From Euglena gracilis (Eukaryota > Euglenida > Euglenophyceae > Euglenales): 64,000 bases of DNA. Location of the stretch: positions 10,658,409 to 10,722,408 of the forward strand of contig CP154957.1 of NCBI GenBank assembly GCA_039621445.1, written 5' to 3'. Positions within the stretch are counted from its first letter, which is position 1; each line of letters begins with the position of its first letter. Position numbers and translations under genes: made by a program. This document shows positions 1 to 12,000 of the stretch, one piece after another. Below the pieces are notes generated by a model, which saw only the letters and a list, made by a program, of their open reading frames with translations, was not told the origin of the DNA and searched no databases.

Positions 1-358
1 CATTCGGCACCTTTCACCCGTCGGCTTGCAGGATCCCTATGGGTGTGTTTATGAAAACCCCTGCCTTTGATCCCACACCAGTATTAATCAACCTCTGGGC
101 TGGAGGTGGTTTTTTCCCCACAGTGCTATTTTGTTTTATTTATTTATTTATTGCTGGAACCCTTTTGGTAAACTGAAGATCCGGATCGGGGTTTCGGGGT
201 TTCCAACACGAGAACTCGAACAAGTATTTGTTTTGTCATGCGGAATGAGGAGAAGGTTGCCTCTTGCTTAGGTTTCAAGGAAGGCTGCCTCTTGGGGGTG
301 GTATGGGCAGGGGGGGGGGGATTGATGGGAAGCCTTTTGGTTTTAAGGTGGGTGGTAA

Positions 359-640
359 GGGGGGTCGCTGAGCTCTTATCCCTTTATGGGTAGAGCGAAG
401 CTTACCCTTGGGCAAAACCCCCCCTCGAACCCCCCCCTCCCCCCTCCCCCCCCCCCTCGGGGCCACCTCGGGAACCGGCGGATTATCACCATGATCCCGG
501 CTCCCTTCCCGGATTTTTTTTTCAGACGCGAGCGACTGAATTTCGTTTCCGAATCACCTCCATTTGATCCCTAACTCCCAGCCAGGCCCAAGTTATTCAC
601 GCGCGAAGGGGTCCAAACTGGGTAGCCCGCTCCCCCTCTT
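359..640 (+). repeat. Dispersed direct repeat A, copy 1
   Basis: Nearly the same order of sequence as 18443-18723: CGCTGAGCTCTTATCCC, a poly-C block, GGGGCCACCTC, ATTATCACCATGATCCC, GCGAGCGACTG and TTATTCACGCGCGAAGGGG. Both copies have the same orientation. No coding potential. Confidence 0.9.
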
Positions 641-679
641 CCGACTCTGCCATTTCGCCGGGGTCCAAAAACCGGTCAA

Positions 680-1240
680 AAATTCAGTTTTCGAAAATAT
701 CTCGAGAAAACGTACATTATTTCCGGAAATGTCGGTCTGACGAAATGCACCCCTGGAGGCCCTCTATCACCACCCGTTCGCCGTTTTGACCGCCGACATT
801 TTCCGGCGTGCTTTTGCGGCCCAAAACGGCCATTTTGGGGTGTGTTTTTGGGCCATTTTCCAGTCAAAAAAAAAATCGATTTTCCCGAAATATCTCGACA
901 ATAAAGCAAACTCAAAAAAATGTCCGCGGAGCAAAAATGAAGCCTTTGGAATGCCCTATCCAACCATGTTTTTTTTTCCCCCAACTCTTCGTGTAGCCCG
1001 AGTTACGGCCATTTTTCGGCCAATTTTGGCCTGTTTCAGGGTCCATTTTTGGCCGTTTTTGGGGTCAAAAAAATCGATGTTTTCAAAATACCTCGAAAAT
1101 GAAGCAAAATCGAAGGAAATGTCCGGAGACCTAAATTGAAACCCTTGCAACGTCCTATCTAACAGTATTTTGATTTCCCGGCAACTCCCCGCCTAGCCCG
1201 AGTTACGGCCATTTTTCGGCCAATTTTGGCCGTTTTGTAC
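680..1240 (+). repeat. Tandem-like array of diverged ~190-bp units
   Basis: GTAGCCCGAGTTACGGCC followed by ATTTTTCGGCCAATTTTGG occurs near 990 and again near 1190, each preceded by related text. The segment around 1148-1178 recurs inverted near 42790-42815 (AATACTGTTAGATAGG). Confidence 0.7.
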
Positions 1241-1299
1241 AGTTTGGCTTGTTTTGGCTCAGCCGTTTTCGGTCAAAAACTCGGAAAAAGATTTTTTTG

Positions 1300-1600
1300 C
1301 CTAAAACGATGTTTTTTTGGCCTCCCGGACCCAGAAAAACTGTTTTGAGCCGAAAATGAGCGTTTTTCGACCCGCCGGCGCCCCGTTTTGGGTCGCCAAC
1401 CCATTGACTGGGTCAATATCTGGGTCAAAAAAGTCGAAAAAAATCGAAGGAAAAATTTTGCCCGAAACGATGTCTTTTGGCCTCCCGGACCCGGAAAACC
1501 TGTTTTGGAGCCGAAAATGAGCGTTTTTCGACCGCCAGCGCCCCGTTTTTTGGGCTGAAACCCATTGACTTTGGGTCATATCTGGATCAAAAGAACCCAA
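1300..1600 (+). repeat. Dispersed repeat B, copy 1 (internally duplicated)
   Basis: GAGCCGAAAATGAGCGTTTT occurs at about 1347 and 1509, a tandem duplication of about 162 bp. The same family is at 47640-47840 with the following AACCCATTGACT and GGGTCAAAAA blocks. Confidence 0.85.
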
Positions 1601-3537
1601 AGAATCCAAGAAAGGGTATGGGGGGGGTTAAAATTACTGTAAAATTACTGAAAGCTACAGTAAATTGCAGGTGTAATTTGTAAGTCATAAATTATGCGAA
1701 ATTTGCAATGCTAGTCTTTTCGGCCTTCCATTACGTGCAAGTCCCATAAAGAGCTCAGCATTATTCAAAACCTGGTCCAGACCCCCCTCCGGGGTAAGGT
1801 GGTAGGAAGGGGCAGGTTCTGGACCACCCTCCCCCAGACGTTGGGTGGGGGTCTTGACCCCCCACACCCCCTCCTTGGCAGGTTCCAGAAACAGCAGAAA
1901 AGATTGCCCGTTTTTTAGTGACTTGGTGTTTTCCACATAAGAAGTGTTTCAGAAAATCAGCACTTTGGGATGCATTTCCAACGAAAAATCAGGGATTTTT
2001 GACCAATTTTGGTCTGGTATTGGTATTGGTTTTGGTCCGTGTCGGGAGGGGGTCCAGACCCCCCCCCCCTCAAGGCTTCCCATACATCCCTGGGGGTATT
2101 TTCGACACCCCGGAGGGGGGGCAATTTTGTGGTCAGGGTTCGATATAAGGATGGTGCAGGGTGTTTAGGTCGGGGGCTGCCCCCCCCCTCCTGGACTGCC
2201 AAGGGGGGTCTGGACCAACTCCCGGGGCATACCCAGGGCCCCCCCAAGCAGGTCAAAGTTTTCCTTCTGGCGCTGGTATCCTTCAACACTGGTATACCGA
2301 GGACCTCAACAAAGCAATGTTGTCCGTGGGCCGAAGGTGCCGATGGCACGAATTTTTAAGTCAATTCAACCTAGTGGTTATATATCCCCCTGGCCATACG
2401 CAAAAAGTAGCAGACCCGCCCAAAATGGCACTGTCGGCCGTTTGAGGGGTGAAATTTTTTTGGCCCGACGCTTCGTGCCGGGCCGAAAATCGGTCACCCA
2501 GACCACTCCACTGTTTGGGTGGGGTGGTGGGGCCCACCCCCCCCTCCTGGACCGGCGGGGGGGGGGGGGGTCTGGACCCCCCCCACGTGCCCTTATATCG
2601 AAGCCTGGCTGTGGTGCACCGGGGCCCAAAAATGGCCATTTTCAAGGAAGATGGTGTGGGTCGGACCCAAAACTGACCCCCCCATGGAGGGGGTGCCTGC
2701 AATGGGCAGGCACCCCATGGCACAAGCCCCCCTGCCCGGGGTTGGTAAAGAAACCTTTATGAGATTCTTGGCTAAAAAATGAACTTTTTTTTAGTCTAGC
2801 AGTGCCGGATGAACTTCAAAATTGCTCTGGCATCCTCGTTGCGTCGGTGCTCTGCCGCAGAGGCACAGTGGCGCTTGCCACCAGTCTGGGGATCGGAGCT
2901 GGAACCAGGCGTTTGCTTGATTCCAACCGACGTTGGGGTGAGCTTTATTGCCTTTGGGTTCACCCATAGTTGGAGGCTGGTGGAAACATATTCGCTTTCT
3001 TCTCACAAGGTTTGTTTTCTTGCCCCCCTTTTTAAGGGCCATTCCCCCCTTTAATTCCCCCTTTGTTGTCACAAAAAATACACGTACGTTTGGTCATTCT
3101 GCCATTTTGGTCGCCCATCTTTGTATGTTTACGGCTCATCTGTGTGTCAACTCAAATGTGTTTCGAGTTCTGAGTTCTGAGGGAGAATGAACCCTTCCAT
3201 TAATTGTCAATGTCAATTGCTATGCTTCTTCAACCAACGTTTCATTTTCTTTAAAAAGGAATTCAAAATAGGAGTAGGCTTCTGCTTTTTCTTTCCAAAA
3301 ACAATTGTCACATTACAGCACAGTTATAGCACAATTAATTCAGTGCTATAATCACAAACTCGACGTATTAATCCAAATGTACTGCGGGGGGGGGGGGGGG
3401 CTTGAAAATGACAGTTTGGGGTTTGTGGGCAGAGCTGTACAGGAATCCCCAAAACCCAGGTGGTGGGTCCCACCACCCACCATCCGCACAGTCCTGTGCG
3501 GGGGGGGGGGGGGGTCCAAACGAGCGCCCGACCGCAG

Positions 3538-3687
3538 CGGGTGGCGCAGGACCTCATCGAGCTGCTGGACGACAAGTGGATGGCGACGGACGCGACGGAC
3601 ACGAAGAACCTCGGCATCGCGTGGGAGGCGGCGGAGCTGGACCGGCTCCTGCTGTGGGTGGAGCAGCTGTGCTTCGGCGTGAAGGAG
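3538..3687 (+). CDS. Phosphatase exon 1 (N-terminal helices of the PPP domain)
   Basis: Reads without a stop from RVAQDLIELL to LCFGVKE, 50 codons. The end LCFGVKE followed by ILRSQ in the next exon matches the PP1 helix LClksREIflsQ exactly in length, so the exon must run through GAG at 3685-3687. The intron then begins with GC (GAG|GCGCGC), a GC donor. The acceptor is CGCAG before 3538, or GCGCAG before 3550 in the same phase. Earlier exons are probably missing because no ATG is in good context. Confidence 0.75.
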
Positions 3688-6029
3688 GCGCGCCCCTGCC
3701 CCTCTCGCCTGCGTCCCCCCTCAACGCCAACCCCCGGGGGTTTGCGACCATGGGTTCACTTAACTCCTGTGTGACCCCCTCCCCCGGGGGGGGGGGGTTC
3801 GAGAGTGAGTGGGCGGGTTGGGGCCCCAGGATTTGACCCAGCCGACGGGCAGGCTGGAAAACTGTTTTCAGCATTTTCGGCCGATTTTGGCTGGATTTTG
3901 GGTGGGTGGTGTGGGTGGTTAACCCCGGGGGGTCATGGGTTGGTGGATTTTCGAACAAAGTGGGGGGGTGGGTTTGGGCCAGGAAAAAGTGCCCCCCCCC
4001 CTGGGGATCACTTAGTGAAGCTATGGTTGCGACCTTCCTAAAAAGGAGCCTGCTCCCATGCCCCCCCCAAAAAAACCGACCAAATTCCCCAAATACCTCG
4101 CAGGCCTGTGTTCAGTGTTTGGGCTGGACTGTCCCTGAACACAACCCCCCTCTCAAATGGCTTGGCCTTCTCGCGCCTTTCTAAGCCCCTTCAGTTTCCA
4201 TTGGAGTCCCTTGGATGCGACAAGAGCGCTCTGCGCTCCTTGGTGGTTGTGTGTACAGGGCAGGAACAAGGGACGGGAAATTTTTTTTCTTAAGCCCCGC
4301 CCCTTGGGGACCACCCTTGGGCCCAAGGGACGGCCAGAACCCAAAGTGGCTTTTCAGCCCAAAGTGCCCCAATAGGCATGAATCCGAAGCCAAATGGCCG
4401 AAATGGGCGTTACAGGAATCAGGGCTGTATGGGAATCCCCGAAACCCAATGAGTGGTGGGTAGGATTTTTTTTAGTTGTGGACCCCGGGGGGGGGGGGAG
4501 GGGGGGGGGGTGGGTGGGTCTGGCCGAGCCCCAGGTGACCCCCTGGGGTGGGTCCCCCCGGAGGGGGGTGGGATATTCTTTTCGGCGCCGAAAATTTTTG
4601 AAAAGTGCTATTTTCAGCATTTTTCGCGTTTTTTCGGCCATTTTTTTTGTGGGTCCCCCGGGCCCCCCCCCCCAGGTGGTGGGTGGGTGGGGGGACCCCC
4701 CTCCCCCCCCCCGGTCTTAAAAAAACCCCTGGTGGTGGGTGGGGGGATCAACCACCCCCCACCCCCACCCTGGTGGGTGGGGGGTCCACCCCCCCCCGGC
4801 ACCAGGCCTTGTTGTATTTCTGGGGTCGCCAATTTTTAGGCTCAAGATTTTCCTTCGGCGCCTTTGGCGAAGGAATTTTCTTTGCACGGGTGCGGTGGTG
4901 GGTGGTCGACCCCCCCCAGCTTGTCCAGGTGGGGAGTTTGACCACCCCCACCAGGTTTTCGTACAGCCCGGCCACAGGTGCTTGACGTCGTGCCAGTTGC
5001 GTCCGCCATGCCATCTCCCATTCCCCCTCCCCCACAGATCCTGCGCAGCCAGGAATACCCGCTGCTGCGGCTCCGGTCCCCCATCTGCGTCCTGGGCGAC
5101 CTCCACGGGCGGTTTGACGGCCAGATTGTGGCTTAAAAAAACAAAACACAAAAAAACACCGCAAAACACCTGTTTTCAGATTCTTGTGAAGGTCAGTGCT
5201 ACATTTGGCAATGTCTTCCAAAGGGTATCTGAGAACAGGAAGGAATTTATGGCGGGGAGGGGGGCCTTCCTTTGGCAGGCACCAAGGCACCTACGTCTCA
5301 TATATACTCATACATACCATACACACCATATATATGGTACACACACATATAAAAAAATATATATATATATATATACCATACATGTATGTATGTATATATG
5401 CATATACATACCTTCTGCATATATACACCATTTATCATATATATGGTATATGTATACCGTATGTGTGTATGTATGTATGTATTGTATGTATGTATGTATG
5501 TATGTATGTATGTATGTATGTATGTATGTATGTATGTATGTATGTATGCATGCATGTATGTATGTATGTATGTATGTATGTATGTATGTATGTATGTATG
5601 TATGTATGTATGTATGTATGTATGCATGTATGTATGTGTGTATGTATGTATGTATGTATGTATGTATGTATGTATGTATGTATGTATGTATGTATACCAT
5701 ATATACCATATTTATCACCCCCAATAGTCCCAAAAAAACGCCCAGACCTCCCCAAGGCACTCTGACACAGAAGAATCCGGAGGTCCCCGGCAGTCCTTCT
5801 TGGCAGGGGAGGGGGCACGTGATACCCTGGAACGTCCGTGAAGCCCTTCTCTGGCCCCGACCTCCACTTTTTCATCCAAAAGATGTACAACGCCGCCCCC
5901 ACCACCCCGTCCCTTGCACGCACCCGCTCCAACCGGGCGCGGGATTTCCGCATCGCCAACAATTTCCTGCTGCTCGGCCAGGATGGGGAGCATGAGGTAC
6001 ATGTTGGGTGTTGTGTCTGTGTGTGTTGG

Positions 6030-6061
<32 letters not shown>

Positions 6062-9000
6062 TGTTGGGTGGGTGGGTGGGTGGGTGGGTGGGTGTTGTGT
6101 TGATGTGTGGTTTTCTGTGATTTTGAGATTTTTGTTCTTCTTTTATCCAAATTATAAAATCTTTCATCCAAAAATAATTGTTTTACGCCAAAATGGGAGA
6201 ACACCTGGCACCTGGCCTAAGCGACCGATTTCTTTTCCTGGCATAAAGCGCTCTTTTGGTTTTTTTCAAAAAAAACAATACAAGAAAAAAAAGGCTGGAA
6301 GAAAATCGTGAACGGCTTGAGTTCGCATTGTCCACCTCCTTGGGGTGAGCACTAGCCCACTTGCTCTGTTCACATCCTCCACTCCTGGGGGGGGGGACTG
6401 GGGCTTGTCCTCTCCTGGGGCCACCATGCAATATCTACCCCCCCCCCCTAGTCGTACGACCACCCCTCATTTACGACCACCCCCCGGTCACAGGTTGCAG
6501 GTCATGGGGGTGTTATGACCACCCCCCCCCCGGTCACAGGTTGCAGGTTGCGAAAAATTTAACACCACCTTACCTATGACCGCCACCTCATTTACGACCA
6601 CCCCCCGGTCACAGGTTGCAGGTTATGGGGGTGTTATGACCACCCCCCCCCCCGGTCACAGGTTGCAGGAACCCGGTCATACGACTAGGGGGGGGGGGTA
6701 ATAGCAGTGAGCACCTCTCAGTGTTTCAATGATAATTTGGCGAGCACAAAAGGGGCGGACAATTTCAGGGGTTAAATCAGGTAACACAGCGGAAAATGAT
6801 ATTTGTCCGGGGGCGACCGTGATGAGAGATTAACGATGACGATTTCACATCTTCCCCGAAGGGGTTTTTCTATATGAAGTGCCCTCCAACCCACCAACCC
6901 TGCCAAAAAGGGCCCTCCGTCCCTAGCTCGGGGGCATACAAATGGTTAGTCAGGTGACTGGCTGGTTTTCCGGAATAAAGTGAGTGATTGGCTTCTGGAA
7001 GCATGGAAGTGACCCCCACTTCCCCCCCACTGGGAATCAGTAAAAAAAATTGTATGCTCATGGGGGGGGCAGGGCAGGGTTTGATATAAGGAGGGCGTAC
7101 ATGGTTTAGGTGGGGGGGGTGTCCCCTCACCCCCCCCCCCTCCTGGCCCGCAGGGGGGGTCAGGACCCCCCCCCACCTGCCAGGGGGGTCCGGGCCGACC
7201 CTGGGGGGGTATCCGGGACCCCCCCCAAAAAGGGTCATTTTTTTCCTCCGGCGCTTCGCACCGAAAATTTTTTGCATTTTTGGCACATTTTTGCCCAAAA
7301 AGTGCCCAAAATGGCACTTTTGGTCGTTTTGGGGGGTCAAAAATTTTCGGTCACCCAGACCGCGCCACTGTTTAGGTGGGGGGGTGGTGTCCCCCCCCCC
7401 CGGCCCGCAGGGGGGTCCGGACCCCCCCCCCACCTGTCCTTATATCGAACCCTGGGGCAGGGGGGTGGACCCGGCAGCTGAGTAATGTTCGCTTTTGTCC
7501 CCAGGAGGGGGGGTGCCTGACCGGGTTCCAAGTGGATGTGCTTGTGGGACAGGGCTGCCCCAGGAGGTGCCTCCGCGCCTGGAACAGACCTACCCATGAG
7601 TTTGAATGGACTTGTCCACTGAGTTGGGATGCTGGGCTGCTGGACTGCTGGGGTTGTGGACTTGAGTAACCAGTGCGTTGTCACGGTGAAGGAGGCCCCA
7701 CCAAACTAAAAAGAGTACCCCCCCACCTATGTCCAACGACCCCCTTATGTCCAACGACCACCCCCCCCCCGGTCAGAGGACACCTTTTCGGAGGTTTGAT
7801 GTTTTTTTGCAGGTGTGTGAAAACCCGGAGGTTTGCCAGCCCTGAAAGGCTTTTCTTCCGCCCCTGTCCTCTACCCCGCAGCCCATCGTCCATTAAAGTG
7901 TTCCCTCTGGGGAGTTTTGTGCATTACGAGTGCTCCACCAGGGAGATAGTGCTTGCGGTTTGTTTAAGAAGCTTCACCACACTCCCAACATTCCACCATG
8001 ACATTTTCGGGTGTTTGCTAGGTTGTATGATGGAGTGAAGATGGTTGATGGAATGTAGGGATTGTCCACTGGGTATTTTTGTTTTTTTTTGTGAAATCCC
8101 GCGGCGTGAAGGTACGTTTTGGGTGCTATTTGAGGAAATATTTGTTGACAGGGCTGGAAATGGGGGTGCGAAGCGCCGGAAGGAAAATGTTGACCTGTTT
8201 GGGGGGGTTCGGCAAACCCTTTTTTCCCGACCCTGTGTCCAACGACCACCCCCCGGTCAGAGGACACCATTTTGGTCATTACCCTATGTCCAACGACCGC
8301 CCCTCCCGGTCAGAGGACAGAGGTTACCGGTCATTGGACATAGGGGGGGGAGGGTATGTGCCTGGTGAGCACTTGGCGGCCGACGCAGTGAATAAGGTCA
8401 GTCCCGCCAGGCTCCGGCCACCTCCACGACAAAAACAAAGCATAGACAAAAAAGGGCCAGAGGCGAAAAATAAGGCCAGGCCAGAAGACGGCACCAAAAA
8501 AAACAGCCACAGTGCTCACAGGGGGGAGGGATGGGTGACCCCCTTCCCCCGGTCCTCAAAAGTATCGTAGTGGTCAGCGGTCAGTCTGCCCCCCCCCTCC
8601 CCCACCAGGTTGCCGAGATCCACGACGTCCCCGACGCTCTCTCGGGCTCCAGTTCCAACCTCTCCGCCTTCCGCAAGCAGGCCAGCGTCTTCGTCTATTC
8701 CGGACGCAGCCAGGGCGGCGTGGTGGCGGTGCATGGATTTCCTGCAGCTCACAATTCCAGAGATTTTTGAGGTTGGTGGACCTGTGGGGGGTGTCGGCTG
8801 GACCCCCTGGGAGGGACAAGTGGGAAAGGGGAAGGGGATTTACCCCCATTTTATGAAACGCTTTATGATGAATAATTTATTTTGATAGTTTTATTTATCA
8901 AAGTATTCTTCTTAATAATTTATTTTATTACTTTAATAATTTATATTTTAAGAAATGTTTTGCCTCTCCCCAGGCAATTTCCGAGGAGGGGTGCGCCAAC

Positions 9001-12000
9001 GCGGGTCAGGTTTCATCCCCCCCCCCCACGGTGCCCCTGCCCGAGATTCGCTCAGCACCAGCGAGCTGTTGTTCCTGGGCGACTTCGTGGACCGCGGCTT
9101 CGCCTCGTTGGAGGTCATCCTGTACGTGCTGGCCTTGAAGGTGCTGGCCACGCCAGCTGGCTTATTTCCGTCCGATAAATTGTGGCGGAACTGGCTCCAA
9201 CAATATTGAAAAGAGGGATCTCTTTTTGATTTTGGAAAAAATTTGGGTTTGATTTTTGATTTTGGAGAAAATGCGGAAAGCTTGTTTCGTTTTGGGAAAA
9301 CATCGAAAGACCTGTCTGTCAGAAACCCGCCAATTCCCCCTCTGCCGGTGTGTTCGGCAGTCGACTTCCCCAACAGGAAACAACCGGGATTCCTGATTTA
9401 TTGGGGGATGCAAGTCAAATCTGAAGGCCCCCAGAGAACATTGCCTGCCCACGGAATGACTTTTCAGGACCCCGACAACCAGCTTTTTCAATGCAAGAAG
9501 TTGTCCGGGTTTCTGGCCAACCTCTCGGGTGATGGCAGAGGTGGGCCGGCAAATTGTTCAGCGGTTTGAGAAGTACCCTCCTCCGCTTTGGGGTCCCCAT
9601 GGGATTCGCTAAGCGCTGGTGTGGCCCTAGCCCCCACCAAGGTGCATCTTCTGCGAGGCAACCATGAGACAGACGTATGCCTGCTCGCCTCGCGCTCAAC
9701 CCCACTGTGCAAAGTTTGACATTTCTGCAATCTTTCGTGAATTTTTTTTGAATCTGTGGCGATGTACATAAGATTTTTGGTCCATTGTGGTCATGCCATT
9801 AATTGTGCAGGGGGAGCCCCATGGGGACGGTTGTATAGGTTTGAGAAATCCAGCCAGACCTTACTTTTTTAAACGGACATTTTTTCAAAAGGGAAGCCTT
9901 TTGTCTTAGGTGGCGCGAATTGCCCAATTTTTTTCCAATATCTGTGTGTTCGAGGTGCGCGGGCTTCCGCTTACGATACCCCACCGTTTTGTGTTTTGTG
10001 CTCAAAAATTTGAGAGGGTGACACCGGCACAAAAAATTGGGTGGTTTTGGGTCCATTTTAGGCATTTTGACAAAATGCCGATTTTGAAAATTTATGGTCG
10101 TTTCAGGGGGGTTTTGGAAAGCACCCCCCTGGAACGCCTTGAAATTATGAAAACAGAAAACAGCCGGAGAACACCTGGCCTCCGAAGCCCCGGTTGTTTG
10201 GTGATGCTACCGGACCCCCCCCCCCCTGTGGAGGGGGGTGACACAGTGTTGCAGGTGAAGAAGAGGCAACCGCCTAAGCAACCCGCCTATTTTTGAACAT
10301 CTCGTGAGTCCCGAGGTCCAGTGATGGGGGAGGTGAACAGACAACACTGCCCAAAAGATGCTATAATTTCTGGAAGGGGTGTTTTAGGCGGTAAACTGCG
10401 CAAAATTTGTTTTTGTGATGAAGAGATGCTGCCCTAACGGAGGGGACTGGCCTGGTAAAAATGAGGTTAGGCGGTTTAACGCCTAAAAAAGTGATGATTC
10501 TGCAACGAGGTGTGCGCTGTGTGTGCTTGCCCCGCGTGTCCTGATTGGTTTACAAGATCCCCAGCATCCCCCTCCTCCTGGGCTGTGCACCACAATGTAT
10601 CATTTAGCAGCGCGGGATGACAGTTGGACCAGGAAGGCACGGGAGGGAGGGGGGCGTGGTTGCCTGTGTTGCTATCCGGAACAGAGGGGTTGGGAAAGGC
10701 TTCAACACCATTCTTGCCATCACAAGTTCAAGAATTTTGAAAAACTTGTGGCCAAGGTGAACTGAAATGGGATGCGGTTTGAGAGCGTGGTGTCCTTAAT
10801 TTGTCAGCGCACAAGTACCCTGCTGATGACACACCTGGGCCACGCAAAACTGAACATTTTTTCCCACCTTTCAACCTCTGCTGAGAGATACTCAAAAATT
10901 TTGTTTGAGGCGGTCCAGAAACAGAACACAACTTTTTTTGGAAGTTTTTGTAAGACCGTTTGCAGGCGGATCTCCGCGCACATGTATGGATGAAACGTTA
11001 GAAAGCTTCAAGCACAGCTGCAAGAAATGGGTGGCATGTTGTGTTGGATTTTTATTTTGTTTGGTGGATGGTGCTGTGTCAGGTTGGGGATGCAGCACAC
11101 CGCATTTGAATGATGTGGGTGAGCTGGGGATCTTTCAGGCGGAAACTCGTGCAGAAGTGTTTGAGAATGAGAAGAGTTCGTGTTTGTGGATGAGGAGCGG
11201 GACGTGGGAACGCGTTGAAACCTCCAGAAGTCGGTCATCATGTGAATTGTTAATGAGCAAGTTTGGGGGGGAGGGAGGAGGATTTTGAGGCGTTATTGAA
11301 CGATAGCAGTGGGCGGTTATCCGCCTGCTCCGCTTTTATTTTGCGCGGGTTTCCGCCCAGATGTGGTTTGGGTGGAAACCTGCGTGGAGCTTGTTGGTGT
11401 CGTGATGGGTTGTGTCTGTGATGTTTTGGTGTCCCGAAGTGTCTGTGTCGGTGGTTGGTGTCGGCGGCACAATGTTTGAAAGTTGGGCGGGACAAGTTGA
11501 AAGGGAGCTGTGGCTGCTGCGCCGGGACAGCAAGCACCCGAGCAGGCGGAAACCCACCTGGCATTTGAGCAGGAGGTGGACACCCTCCTCTGCAATGAGG
11601 AGGTGGACATGTTCCCCCTTGCCAGGTGGTGAAGGGGTCGTCTGCAGGGACAGCAGTGGAACGCATGTGTCAGTTGCCAGGCCGGGTGAACTGCGGTAGA
11701 GGTGATATTTTGTTACTGTCCCGGAAAAAACAGCCAAAAACCTGAGGTTGATTTCTCAGGAGGAACAAAAGCACCTCCCAGGGCCCTCCACTTGGAACCC
11801 AACGGTGTTTGTGGTCCAAAATCAGGGTATGGGGAAGGCTGACGAAGAAGTGATTATATGGACGGAGAAATGCCTGTTTCAGCAGCTGGTGGCAGCAATC
11901 GAAATTTGGGGGGTTTTCGGAAGGAGTCCTCCGAGTTCTGAAAAATTCAAGGCCTTTTTAATTGTTTTTTTGAAAGAGTTTTACAGCATTTTTCCTTTGA

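Larger units (their letters stand above)
1..3537. other. Region without recognised gene, dispersed repeats
   Basis: Holds one copy of a long dispersed repeat (359-640), two runs of roughly 190-bp internal repeats rich in CGGCCATTTTTCGGCC-like sequence (about 680-1240), a further repeat family (1300-1600), and G/C-run elements (1740-2760). No exon of a known family was seen. Missing 5' exons of the phosphatase could lie here. Confidence 0.6.

Noticed and set aside
5298-5765. Long open frames over the TATG array (repeating Tyr-Val-Cys-Met or Ile-His-Thr-Tyr)
   Set aside because: They arise from the 4-bp repeat period, are open on both strands, and lie inside an intron defined by flanking phosphatase exons.
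8609-8710. Possible Kelch repeat (VFVYSGRSQGG) suggesting a Kelch-phosphatase
   Set aside because: Only one short resemblance, in the middle of the phosphatase domain rather than N-terminal, and the last residues fall beyond the inferred exon border.
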